Source: Pseudorhizobium banfieldiae (GTDB lineage Bacteria; Pseudomonadota; Alphaproteobacteria; Rhizobiales; Rhizobiaceae). From it: a stretch of 64,000 nucleotides of DNA. A program made the translations under genes and the position numbers. Positions 27,595 through 37,275 of the stretch are shown piece after piece (positions within the stretch are counted from its first letter, which is position 1; each line of letters opens with the position of its first letter). The DNA lies in the NCBI RefSeq assembly GCF_000967425.1, contig NZ_FO082820.1, positions 1,984,001 to 2,048,000 of the forward strand, written 5' to 3'. The notes under the pieces are model-generated. The model was given only the letters and a program-made list of their open reading frames with translations, had not been told where the DNA came from and did no database searches.

Positions 27595-28434
27595 TCAGAT
27601 AGTTGGCTCGAGAAGGCGATCCCTACTGGCTACAGTCTGTGCCGGCAGCGCCCCATCCTCCCCTTCGCACCGGGCGGCGATATGGCGTTCCGCGGCAGGC
27701 GTGAGGCGCAGGTACAGCCGGCGGAACAGGTCCCGCGCATCATGGCCGCTCCAGCCGGACGGCAGCGCCGCCTGCGGTAGACGCGGGTCGCGCAGAAGCA
27801 CATGCCGATAGGCGTGCACGAGCAGCAGCCGCGCCATCAGAGCATCCGCGTCCGACAAGGTGCGGGCGGATATCGACCGCTCGAGCGGCGCGAAGCGTTC
27901 GATGATCTCCTGATAACCGGCCTGCAGGGCGGAGAGATCCCAGAATTGGGCAAGACCCGCTGGGTCGTCGGAATCGACGGCATGCAGTGTCAGTGCGCCG
28001 GAAGGTGCGGCCTGCCCGCGATCCGGCCGGATGAAGACGGCACCGCCCATATGTCCCAGTCGCTGCCGCCGCCCCTCCTCCGGAGAAAGTTCCGGAGCAT
28101 GGATAACCTGCCACCCACGGGCCGGGACATCCTGCCCATAGAGCAACCCGGCCGCCTGGTCGAAGGCCGCCCGCGCAGAGGCATCCAGCCGGTAGTAGCT
28201 GCGCCGGCCGATCCGCTCCCCCTGAAGCTGGCGCGCGGCAACCAGCCGCGACACGGCGGTCCGCACCAGCGACTCGTTGATGCCGACGCGGGCGCAGAGA
28301 TCGATCAGGGTGCCGGTCCAGAGCACGCCCCCGCGCGGCACGACTACGTCACCATAGATCGTGACGATGAATGCCGCAGCATTCAGCCGCAGGTCGCGCG
28401 CAAGGTCGGCAATCGGATCGGTATCGCTTGTCAT
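27595..28434 (-). CDS. paaX: PaaX-family transcriptional repressor
   Basis: A 279-residue PaaX-type regulator. The N-terminal winged helix contains GGVLWTGTLIDLCARVGIN then SLVRTAVSRLVAARQLQGER, followed by GRRSYYRLDASARAAFD. The C-terminal part with ARGWQVIHAP and the region near DARDLFRRLYLRLTPAAE resembles the PaaX C-domain. In E. coli PaaX represses paa genes and is relieved by phenylacetyl-CoA. It lies just upstream of paaJ on the same strand. The ATG at 28434 is chosen over a GTG at 28464. Confidence 0.88.
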   Translation of the reverse strand: MTSDTDPIADLARDLRLNAAAFIVTIYGDVVVPRGGVLWTGTLIDLCARVGINESLVRTAVSRLVAARQLQGERIGRRSYYRLDASARAAFDQAAGLLYGQDVPARGWQVIHAPELSPEEGRRQRLGHMGGAVFIRPDRGQAAPSGALTLHAVDSDDPAGLAQFWDLSALQAGYQEIIERFAPLERSISARTLSDADALMARLLLVHAYRHVLLRDPRLPQAALPSGWSGHDARDLFRRLYLRLTPAAERHIAARCEGEDGALPAQTVASRDRLLEPTI

Positions 28435-28585
28435 GCGCCCAGATACGGCATTGGCCACACGCACCGCAAGCCTGCCGGTCGGGCCGTGGTCGAGACGGGA
28501 GGCTGGAACGGCAGGCAGATAGAAGCGGATTCGGAAACGGAGACGGGCGCGTCGTCTGGCTGCAAAAGCTGAAGAATCTTGGATT

Positions 28586-28661
<76 letters not shown>

Positions 28662-28784
28662 GAATTCCGTCCGCCGCAAGCCGTGCGCCGCCGGTGTGTG
28701 AGGGCGTATAATGGGGAACGAATTGCTTGTCCAGCGTCGAACGAAAATAAATTCGGCCAGAAAGAGCTTGCATCGACGGATGGG

Positions 28785-29699
28785 TCAGAGCTCCAGTGTC
28801 CCCCGGGCCAGCCGCACGGCCTCGCCCCCGATGCGGGCCCGGGCGATGCGCCCTTCCTTCACGTCGATGTGCAGGTGAATGTAGGAAGGACGGCCCATCT
28901 GGACGCCCTGCTCCACCAGAAGCGGGTGATGGCCGTCGGGCAGCGCATCGAAATGATGGACGGCACCGGCAAGCGCGGCAACGGCAGAGCCTGTCGCCGG
29001 GTCCTCCGTAATCCCCATGTCGGGAGAGAACATGCGCGCGTGGAACTTCGCATGATGATGCGTCCCGCCCCGACAGTACACATAGGCAGCCGCGAGGCCG
29101 CCATCTGCGAAGGGGGCAACCTTTTCCCAGAGACCGGGATCGAACTCCAGGCTGTCGACCTCTGTTCGGCCGTGAACCGGTATCATGATGAACGGCACCC
29201 CCGCGCTCCAGATCGAGGCACGGTGGTTCTCGAAACCGATCGCACCGACCTGCAGGCTGAGCGCATCGGCGAGCCCCTGCATATCCAGCGGAAGATCGAC
29301 CTTGGTGGGCGTTCTCGGCAGGTCGAATTCCGCGAAGCTCGCGGCGTGCTCGCGAAGCCGCACCGCACAGCGCACGGGCCCGACCTTCTCCTCCAGCACG
29401 CAGACCATGTCGATGTCGCCTTCATGCCCTCGCTGCAACTCCGCCAGCGCCACGGCAGTGCCGACGGTCGGGTGGCCTGCGAACGGAAGTTCTCGCGCCG
29501 GCGTGAAGATCCTCAGGCTCGCAGCATGGGCGGCATTGGTCGCCCTCTGGACGAAGACAGTCTCCGACAGGTTCATTTCGCGGGCGACCGCCTGCATCGT
29601 CTCGTCGTCGAGATCGTCACCGTCGAAAATGATCGCCAACGGGTTACCCGCAAGAACCTGGTCCGTGAACACGTCGTAAATCCCGTAGCGGCGCGCCAT
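28785..29699 (-). CDS. PhzF-family isomerase/epimerase-like protein
   Basis: A 304-residue protein of the PhzF/DAP-epimerase fold. FTDQVLAGNPLAII, the catalytic glutamate in NLSETVFVQ, TPARELPFAGHPTVGTAVAL and EDPATGSAVAALAG are the family motifs. PhzF catalyses an isomerisation in phenazine synthesis, but most homologues including this one have unknown substrates. The ATG at 29699 follows AGGGAGTGACG. No phenazine genes are nearby. Confidence 0.9.
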   Translation of the reverse strand: MARRYGIYDVFTDQVLAGNPLAIIFDGDDLDDETMQAVAREMNLSETVFVQRATNAAHAASLRIFTPARELPFAGHPTVGTAVALAELQRGHEGDIDMVCVLEEKVGPVRCAVRLREHAASFAEFDLPRTPTKVDLPLDMQGLADALSLQVGAIGFENHRASIWSAGVPFIMIPVHGRTEVDSLEFDPGLWEKVAPFADGGLAAAYVYCRGGTHHHAKFHARMFSPDMGITEDPATGSAVAALAGAVHHFDALPDGHHPLLVEQGVQMGRPSYIHLHIDVKEGRIARARIGGEAVRLARGTLEL

Positions 29700-29797
29700 C
29701 GTCACTCCCTGCACTGCAATCTCCGGATTGCAACCTGCCCGACCCGGCCCATGGACGCAACCCGCCACGAACGACATCGTTGACGTTGTGGAGATAC

Positions 29798-30904
29798 CTA
29801 GAGGCTCAGTTCCATCACCACCGGGCAATGATCGGACGCCTTGGGACGGTCCCAGCCGATCCGCGGAAACCGCTCGACCTCTTGTCCAGGCGGAAACGGC
29901 GTCCGGTAGGGCTGACCGCCGCGGACGATTTCAGGTACCGCCGTAGCGTTGCGTGCCGCGAGCGCCGGGGACAACCAGATGTAGTCGAGCTGGCAGAGGT
30001 GCTGCTCCTCGGGGCCGCGGGCATGATAGAGGGTCCAGCGATCAAGTTCGGCGCGCCGCTCAACCGGGTTGACCGCAAAGCCATCTGCCGAAAACACGTC
30101 CAGCGCGCTCATGTCCTCGCGAACATGGTCGAACCTGTAGCCCAGGCGACGGCTGCCGGTGACGATCACCTTCTCCTGATAATCGTTCATGTCGCCGCAG
30201 ATCGCGAAATTCTTCTTTGCCGCATGGCTGGCGCCGAAACGATCCTCGATGATTCTGCGCACTGCGGCCGCCTCGGCCGAACGCACCGCCATGGTACTGA
30301 TCCGCCCGTCGCCCGGCTCCCGCGCATTGCCCATCGACTTGAAATGCACGACATAGAGCGTCAGCGGACGCCCGCCGATCTTCAGGTCAAGCTCCAGGCA
30401 ATCACGCTTGAAGACCTTGTCGTGCGGCTTGACGGTTTCCGCCAGCGCCTCATTGAAGAGATCGAGGTCGGCATATGTGAGCATGGCGTTGCTGCGGATG
30501 TCCACGAGTTCGATCGGCTGCCCGTGACGCGTCTTCTCGCGCATCAGCACCGCCACGTCGATGCCACGGGAATCATTGCCCTCAACCAGGTACTTCTGCA
30601 TGTAACCATGTCCGACCATCCGGAAGAGGTAGCCGTATTCGAAGGCGTGCAGGGCGGGCATGTTGTCCACCTCCTGCAGGCAGAGGATCTCGGCATCGGC
30701 GTCGGCGATTGCGAGCGCGGAGAGCTGTCGCGTATCATCGGTCGATGCCACGACCCGCGCCTGCTCCATCTGCTCATAGGCGTCCTTGCTTCCGACGTCA
30801 TAGAGACGCATGACGCGATCCCGACGCAACTGGTTGCGGAATCCCGAGAAATCAAAGCGGGTGATGAGGTTCTCGATGTTGAAGGTGGCGAGGCGGACGG
30901 TCAT
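29798..30904 (-). CDS. endonuclease/exonuclease/phosphatase-fold protein
   Basis: A 368-residue EEP-superfamily protein. It has RLATFNIENL at the N-terminus, the metal-binding glutamate in ILCLQEVDNM, YVVHFKSMG with the catalytic His, CGDMNDYQEK and the final SDHCPVVMEL, which together form the Mg2+ active site. It may hydrolyse phosphodiesters in nucleic acids or lipids. The signal peptide is absent, so it is probably cytoplasmic. The ATG at 30904 has AGGAATTGGAA upstream. It lies directly after an ABC transporter operon, with 46 bases between. Confidence 0.88.
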   Translation of the reverse strand: MTVRLATFNIENLITRFDFSGFRNQLRRDRVMRLYDVGSKDAYEQMEQARVVASTDDTRQLSALAIADADAEILCLQEVDNMPALHAFEYGYLFRMVGHGYMQKYLVEGNDSRGIDVAVLMREKTRHGQPIELVDIRSNAMLTYADLDLFNEALAETVKPHDKVFKRDCLELDLKIGGRPLTLYVVHFKSMGNAREPGDGRISTMAVRSAEAAAVRRIIEDRFGASHAAKKNFAICGDMNDYQEKVIVTGSRRLGYRFDHVREDMSALDVFSADGFAVNPVERRAELDRWTLYHARGPEEQHLCQLDYIWLSPALAARNATAVPEIVRGGQPYRTPFPPGQEVERFPRIGWDRPKASDHCPVVMELSL

Positions 30905-30950
30905 TTCCAATTCCTGGATGGAAAGCTGTTATGCCCGCCGGCACCCGGAG

Positions 30951-31979
30951 TTACAACCGCCACCCGGACTGAAGCACCACCCGAACGATCTCCCCCTGTC
31001 GCAACGGGTGTCTTGAGAATGCGCGCAGTGACTGGCCGCCCGCAATCTGCAGCCGCAGCGCGTAGCGCTCGCCCTCGAAGAAGGCAGAGGTGACCTCTGC
31101 TTCGATCCCGGCCGCATCAAGCACCACGTCCTGCGGCCGCACCAGAACATCGACCTGCGGCTGGCTCCTGTCACAGCCGAGGATCGCTTCCCGCAGATGC
31201 AGCCATTCCAGTCTCCGGCTTGCCCCCGGATTCGAGCGGACCGACAGGATCGACCCCTGCCCCACCAGTCCGCCAACCACACGGCCTTCCGGACGTGCAT
31301 AGATCTCCTCCGGCGGCGCGACCTGCAGCAGCCGCCCCTCGGACATGACCGCGACGTCGGTCGCCAGCGCCATGGCCTCGCTCTGGTCGTGGGTGACGTA
31401 GATCATCGTAGCGCCAGACCGCGCGTGAAACTCCCGGAAGGTTTCCTCCATCTCCTGTCGCAGGTGCCGGTCAAGATTGGCGAGCGGCTCGTCGAGCAGA
31501 ACCACATCCGGTTCGGTGACGAGGCAGCGGGCCAGAGCCACGCGTTGCCTTTGCCCACCTGAAAGGGCCGCCGGCCGCCGATCCGCATATGCCTCCAGCC
31601 GCACTGCCGACAGCGCCTCCCGCACCTTCTGCCGCGCCTTCTCCCTCACCACGCCCCTCACTTTCAGCGGATAGCCGACATTCTCTGCCACGGTCATGTG
31701 CGGCCAAAGAGCGTAGGATTGAAAAACCATCGCCATGTTGCGCCGCTCGGGCGGCAGCATCGTGGCGGCGTCGGCAAGCAGACGCTCGCCAAGCAGGATG
31801 GAACCATCGGTCGGCTGCTCGAAGCCGGCGATCATCCGCAGCACCGTCGTCTTGCCGCATCCGGAAGGCCCCAGCAATGCCAGGAAGCGGCCCTGCCGGA
31901 CGGTCAGCGAAAGATCCCGCACCGCCGGGGCAGCATTGGCAAAGCGCTTCTCGAGGCTGTTGAGGATCAGCGGCGCCAT
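30951..31979 (-). CDS. ABC transporter ATPase, Fe3+/phosphonate (FbpC/PhnT-like) class
   Basis: A 342-residue ATPase with Walker A GPSGCGKTT, Q-loop MAMVFQSYALWPHM, signature LSGGQRQRVALARCL, Walker B VVLLDEPLANLDRHL, the switch His in YVTHDQSEAMAL, and a C-terminal TOBE-like regulatory domain. The start at 31979 overlaps the permease end by 13 bases; a longer frame from 32144 runs over the permease gene. It forms an importer with the two genes upstream. Confidence 0.9.
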   Translation of the reverse strand: MAPLILNSLEKRFANAAPAVRDLSLTVRQGRFLALLGPSGCGKTTVLRMIAGFEQPTDGSILLGERLLADAATMLPPERRNMAMVFQSYALWPHMTVAENVGYPLKVRGVVREKARQKVREALSAVRLEAYADRRPAALSGGQRQRVALARCLVTEPDVVLLDEPLANLDRHLRQEMEETFREFHARSGATMIYVTHDQSEAMALATDVAVMSEGRLLQVAPPEEIYARPEGRVVGGLVGQGSILSVRSNPGASRRLEWLHLREAILGCDRSQPQVDVLVRPQDVVLDAAGIEAEVTSAFFEGERYALRLQIAGGQSLRAFSRHPLRQGEIVRVVLQSGWRL

Positions 31980-33661
31980 GGCAGGGCTCCGACGGGCAGA
32001 CGGCGCGCCATCAGTTCGAGAAAGAGCATGAGGACAACCACCAGAAGGACGACCAGCACCGAGAGCGCTGCAGCGAGATTGAAGCTGCCGCTGTCGTCGA
32101 GATTGTAGATAGCGACCCCGAGGGTTTGCGTCCCCGCCGACCACAGCAGCGCCGATATGGTCAATTCGTTGCAGGCGATCAGGAAGACCAAGATCACCGA
32201 TGAACCTGCCGCCGGGGCGATCATAGGCACCATCACATCACGCATTCGCCGGGAAAAGCCGGCGCCGGCAAGGCGAGCTGCCTCTTCCAGCGACGGGTCG
32301 AGCTGCCGGTAGGCGCTGACGACCGGCTTGAGGCTGACCGCAAGGAAGCTGGAAAGATAGGCGATGAGGATGATCCAGGCAGTTCCGTAGATCGAGACAC
32401 CAAGAACAGGCAACGGAGCAGCGAAGAGCAGGATGAAGGCAACCGCCAGCACGATGCCCGGCAGGGCATAGGGTATCTCGGCGAGCGCGCCAACCAGGCC
32501 CGCCAGCCGGCTCCTTGTCTGAACGATATAGTACCCGAGCAGTACGGAGATCAGCAGCAGCCCAAGTGCGCTCGCGAGTGCCAGCGTGAGGGAATTCGCA
32601 AAGGCAGTCCGCGTCACCGACTGCCGCAGCAGCACCTCCTCGTAAGCGTGCAGCGTCGCCGTTTCCACCGTCAGCGGCACACCGTAGGCCGGCGCGAGCG
32701 AGCTTGCCAGAAGCGCCAGGAACGGCAGGACGAGGATGACATAGGTCAGACCCCAGAGAAGCACTTCCACCGCCCGGCGATGGCGACCGAGAGTGAAGAG
32801 TTCAGCTTGCCCGGAGTGGCCGATGGTGCGGAAATCGCGTCCCCGCAAGACGCGCGTCTCCACCGACCGCCCGACGAGTGCAAGGAGCGTGATCAGGGCT
32901 GAGATGATGGAGATATCGGAGAAGGTCATCGGCCCGAAGCTCCCAAACTTAGAATAGATCAGCGTCGGCAGCGTATAGATCGAGGCAGGAATACCGAGGA
33001 TTGCCGGGATTCCGAAATTGCCGACGCCGGAGACGAATGCGATCGCCGCACCGGCGACGAGCCCGGGCATGGCGAGCGGCAGGACGATGTCGATCAGCAC
33101 GCGCCAGGAGGAAGCCCCCGAAAGCCGTGCCGCCTCGACGCCCTCCTTGGGCAACGCGAGCAGGCCGGCCCGCATGGCCAGGTAGACGAGCGGCGCATGC
33201 TGGACCCCGAAAAGGAGCGCGATCCCGCCGATGGAATAGAGCGGCTGTGGGCTGCCGAGCGGCGGCGCCATTCCGATTGCCTTGAGCAGCGTGCTCGATG
33301 GGCCTGTCAGGCCGATCCAGGAGAGCGCCGTCACCTGCGGCGGGATCATCATCGGCAGCATGAACAGGAAGCCGAGGGCATTCCTGCCCCGTACGTCGAA
33401 CAGCGTCAGCAGGACGGCAAAGCTTCCGCCGAGGATGGCCGCTGCCACCACCCCGAGGAAGGATGTCGTCAACGTGTTGAGCGTGGCGTCCCAGAGCGCC
33501 GGGTCGGCAAGCAATCGTCCCGCATCGCCTTTCAGTGTGGAGGCGATGCCGGTCACGGCAAGCCGGGCAAGCGGCAGAACGCTGAGGACAACGATGACTA
33601 TGGCGACAAAAGGAAACAGCCAGCGCGGCTGGCTGTTTCTGGAATAAGCCGAGGATGGCAT
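31967..33661 (-). CDS. fused ABC transporter permease (FbpB-like, two permease domains)
   Basis: A 564-residue membrane protein with about twelve hydrophobic segments, made of two tandem binding-protein-dependent permease domains. The EAA-type loops are visible near VEAARLSGASSWRVLIDI and LEEAARLAGAGFSRRMRDV. This fused form is typical of FbpB-type ferric-iron and related 2-aminoethylphosphonate or thiamine-type importers. It is likely the whole channel. Confidence 0.9.
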   Translation of the reverse strand: MPSSAYSRNSQPRWLFPFVAIVIVVLSVLPLARLAVTGIASTLKGDAGRLLADPALWDATLNTLTTSFLGVVAAAILGGSFAVLLTLFDVRGRNALGFLFMLPMMIPPQVTALSWIGLTGPSSTLLKAIGMAPPLGSPQPLYSIGGIALLFGVQHAPLVYLAMRAGLLALPKEGVEAARLSGASSWRVLIDIVLPLAMPGLVAGAAIAFVSGVGNFGIPAILGIPASIYTLPTLIYSKFGSFGPMTFSDISIISALITLLALVGRSVETRVLRGRDFRTIGHSGQAELFTLGRHRRAVEVLLWGLTYVILVLPFLALLASSLAPAYGVPLTVETATLHAYEEVLLRQSVTRTAFANSLTLALASALGLLLISVLLGYYIVQTRSRLAGLVGALAEIPYALPGIVLAVAFILLFAAPLPVLGVSIYGTAWIILIAYLSSFLAVSLKPVVSAYRQLDPSLEEAARLAGAGFSRRMRDVMVPMIAPAAGSSVILVFLIACNELTISALLWSAGTQTLGVAIYNLDDSGSFNLAAALSVLVVLLVVVLMLFLELMARRLPVGALPWRR

Positions 33662-33675
33662 TGCAGGTGGCGCAA

Positions 33676-34659
33676 TCAGCCGGCGGTGTCGAAGATATCG
33701 GAGAAGGACTTCAGATCCTGTTCCGAGTTCTTCAGGGCATCTGCAGCATTGAGCGGCAGAACCTTGATCTCCTCGCGCGGCGGGAAGCCAGCCGGAACGC
33801 CGAGACCATCATGGGCCGGGATATAGCCGAGGTCGAGCTGCACCTTCTGGCCCTCGTCCGAGAGGATGTAGTCGATGAACTTCCTGGCAGCTTCCTGATG
33901 TTTCGTGGAGGACAGGATTGCGACCGGCTCGGTCACGGCCGAAACACCCTCTTCCGGGAACACGAATTCGACCGGCGCCCCCTTGGCCTTTTCGCGGATC
34001 GGCAGGTAGTCGACGACCACGCCATAGGCCTTCTCGCCCGAGGCGACCGACTTCAGCACGGCGCCGTTGCCGCCGGCGGCGATGGCACCATTGTCCTTGA
34101 GCTGCCGGTAGTAGTCCCAGCCCAGGCCGTTGACACCGGTCAGCGTCTGGGCATGGATGAGGGCCGCACCCGACGTCAGCGGGCTCGGCATGGCAACGAG
34201 GCCCTTGGCTTCCGGCTTGGCAAGGTCCTTCCAGCTTGCCGGCTTCATGCCGGCCTGGGTGTTGTACATGATGCCGGTGGTGATCAGCTTCGTGGAGTAG
34301 TAGTGACCATCGGCGTCGTAGAGGGACGCATCCAGATTCTTCGCCTCCGGCGACCTGTAGGCAAGCAGCTGCCCCGCCTGCTTCATCCGCTCGAGCGTTA
34401 CGGTATCGGCGATCAGCAGGACGTCTGCGACCGGATTTCCGGCCTCGATCTCGGCCATGAGCTTCGCCATGATCTTCGGTGTGCCGTCGCGAACCCATTC
34501 GACCTCGAGACCGGGATTGGCGACCTTGAAACCGTCGACGGTGGCCTGCGCGTCCTCGTTCGGCTGGCTTGTATAGATCACGAGATCCGCGGCCTCGACA
34601 GCGCCCGCAAGCAGGGCTGTGGCTGCAAGAGTGGAGATTGCTGAGACGATCTTGTTCAT
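33676..34659 (-). CDS. periplasmic binding protein of Fe3+/phosphonate-type ABC transporter
   Basis: A 327-residue type II binding protein. The signal peptide MNKIVSAISTLAATALLAGA ends near VEA, and the mature part begins ADLVIYTSQPNEDAQ. It has a HYYSTKL segment and YNTQAGMKPASWKDLAKPEA typical of FbpA/PotD-like ferric or phosphonate binders. I could not identify the ferric-binding C-terminal Tyr pair with confidence, so the ligand stays open. It leads this three-gene transporter unit. Confidence 0.85.
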   Translation of the reverse strand: MNKIVSAISTLAATALLAGAVEAADLVIYTSQPNEDAQATVDGFKVANPGLEVEWVRDGTPKIMAKLMAEIEAGNPVADVLLIADTVTLERMKQAGQLLAYRSPEAKNLDASLYDADGHYYSTKLITTGIMYNTQAGMKPASWKDLAKPEAKGLVAMPSPLTSGAALIHAQTLTGVNGLGWDYYRQLKDNGAIAAGGNGAVLKSVASGEKAYGVVVDYLPIREKAKGAPVEFVFPEEGVSAVTEPVAILSSTKHQEAARKFIDYILSDEGQKVQLDLGYIPAHDGLGVPAGFPPREEIKVLPLNAADALKNSEQDLKSFSDIFDTAG

Positions 34660-34723
34660 GGGGGATCCTTCCTGATGGGATGCCCCGCTAAATCACAGCC
34701 GTCTAACAGTCATGTGACAGTGC

Positions 34724-34773
34724 GCCGTCCTGCTGTGGACGGCGGAAGTCGCCCGCGAACCCGGGCGCCTTCC
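34724..34773. terminator. tandem hairpins between the aminotransferase and ABC transporter genes
   Basis: Two adjacent stem-loops: GCCGTCC/GGACGGC (34724-34730 with 34737-34743) and GGAAGTCGCCCG/CGGGCGCCTTCC (34744-34755 with 34762-34773, one mismatch). They lie just after the aminotransferase stop on the minus strand. No clear T-run follows, so termination is only a possibility. Confidence 0.35.
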
Positions 34774-34786
34774 AATGTCGGACACA

Positions 34787-36028
34787 TCACGCCGCTTCGG
34801 CGACTGCCGTGCCGATCAGGCGACCGAGGCGCTGGATGCCCTCCTCGATCATCGCTTCGCTTGCGCAGGAGAAGGAGAGCCGCAGGGTATTGTTGTTCGA
34901 ACCATCCGCGTAGAAAGCCTTGCCCGGAACGAAAGCAACCTTCTCCGTCTGGATCGACCGAGCCAGAAGCTCAGCGCCGTCCATGCCTTCCGGAAGTCGC
35001 ACCCAGACGAACATGCCGCCCTCGGGTTTAGTCCAGGTGGCGCCGGCGGGCATGTACTTGTCGAGCGCCGCAAGCATCGCGTCACGGCGGGCGCTGTAGG
35101 CCTTCTTGATCTTGGCCACCTGCTCCGGGAATATGCGTTCCGCGACATGGGCGATGGCGATCTGGTTGATCGTCGAGGAGTGCAGGTCGGCGGCCTGCTT
35201 CATCAGCACCAGCTTGCGGATGACCGGCATCGCAGCGACGACGAAGCCCACCCGAAGCCCCGGGGCGAGCGTCTTGGAGAAGCTGCCGCTGTAGATCGTC
35301 CGCGTGTTCTCGATCCCGCCATTGCGGGCGATGTCGAGCGCCATGATCGGCGGCACGGGCTCGCCGTCGTAGCGCAGGTTCTGGTAGGCGGCATCCTCGA
35401 TGATCGCGACATCCAGTTCGTCCGCCAGTTCCAGCAGCTTCTCGCGACCTGCGCGATCCACCGTCTCCCCCGTCGGATTGGAGAAGTCGGACGAGAGGTA
35501 TGCGAACTTGACCGCGCCGCCTGCCTTCGCAGCAGCCTCGCGATAGCCGTCCGGCGTGCGGTTGCCGTTCAGCGACAGCTGGTCGTAGGTTGGTTCATAG
35601 GCGTTGAAGGCCTGCAGCGCGCCCAGATAGGTCGGCCATGTGACAAGTGCGGTATCCTTCGGCGACAGGAAGAGCTTGCCGAGGTAGTCCAGCGCCTGCT
35701 GCGAGCCGGAGGTGATGAAGACATTGTCGACGCTGCAGGGAATACCGATCTTCGCCATCTCGCCAACCAGCCATTCGCGCAGCGGCTTATAACCTTCGCT
35801 GACCGAGTACTGCAGCGCCGCATTGATCTGTGGCCCGGAAAAGATGTCGGCATAGGCCTGCTTGAATGCTTCGTCCGGGAACAGCGCCGGGTCCGGAATG
35901 CCACCTGCGAAGGAGATAATGTCCGGCTGCTCCAGGAGCTTCAGCAGCTCCCGGATTTCAGATGCGCGCATCCTGGAAGAACGCGTGGCGAAGATATGTT
36001 CCCAATCAAGCACCGGATGTTTCCTCAT
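34787..36028 (-). CDS. PLP-dependent class I aminotransferase (2-aminoadipate/LysN-like)
   Basis: A 413-residue fold-type I aminotransferase. It has IISFAGGIPDPALFP, ITSGSQQALDYLGKLF, the SSDFSNPTGETV loop, DAAYQNLRYDG, and the Schiff-base lysine in YSGSFSKTLAPGLRVG. This is the family of 2-aminoadipate/valine-type aminotransferases related to the effector domain of MocR regulators, but no helix-turn-helix is fused here. A 20-bp inverted repeat lies 25-75 bases upstream. It lies downstream of ilvC, so a role in branched-chain amino acids is possible but not shown. Confidence 0.87.
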   Translation of the reverse strand: MRKHPVLDWEHIFATRSSRMRASEIRELLKLLEQPDIISFAGGIPDPALFPDEAFKQAYADIFSGPQINAALQYSVSEGYKPLREWLVGEMAKIGIPCSVDNVFITSGSQQALDYLGKLFLSPKDTALVTWPTYLGALQAFNAYEPTYDQLSLNGNRTPDGYREAAAKAGGAVKFAYLSSDFSNPTGETVDRAGREKLLELADELDVAIIEDAAYQNLRYDGEPVPPIMALDIARNGGIENTRTIYSGSFSKTLAPGLRVGFVVAAMPVIRKLVLMKQAADLHSSTINQIAIAHVAERIFPEQVAKIKKAYSARRDAMLAALDKYMPAGATWTKPEGGMFVWVRLPEGMDGAELLARSIQTEKVAFVPGKAFYADGSNNNTLRLSFSCASEAMIEEGIQRLGRLIGTAVAEAA

Positions 36029-36052
36029 GTTTCAATTTTGTTTGCAACAGCT

Positions 36053-36103
36053 TTACATAAGTTGCGATAGGTAAGCAATACTGACCTATCGCAACTTATG
36101 TAA
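36053..36103. repeat. perfect 20-bp inverted repeat upstream of the aminotransferase
   Basis: The left arm at 36053-36072 (TTACATAAGTTGCGATAGGT) and right arm at 36084-36103 (ACCTATCGCAACTTATGTAA) are exact reverse complements around an 11-base spacer. The stretch is more A/T-rich than its surroundings. No T-run flanks it on either strand, so it is more like a large operator or a regulatory RNA stem than a terminator. Confidence 0.9.
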
Positions 36104-36156
36104 CTTTGTCTCCATCGCGCAGGAGCATGGAACGCGCGAGCAATCCGGACGAGGCA

Positions 36157-36194
36157 AAAGCGAACGCCGCGTCTTCAGCATGAAAACGCGGCGT
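36157..36194 (-). terminator. ilvC terminator
   Basis: The stem ACGCCGCGT (36064-type arm at 36164-36172) pairs with ACGCGGCGT (36186-36194) around a 13-base loop. On the minus strand it is followed by TTCGCTTTTGC. It lies just after the ilvC stop. Confidence 0.6.
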
Positions 36195-36214
36195 CAGCTT
36201 GATCGAGGTGACTA

Positions 36215-37249
<1,035 letters not shown>

Positions 37250-37275
37250 CTATGCGTGTTCGTTGTTGATGGTGC

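Noticed and set aside
36053..36103. Inverted repeat as an ordinary rho-independent terminator of ilvC
   Set aside because: It is about 110 bases past the ilvC stop, has no T-run, and a better terminator lies at 36157-36194.
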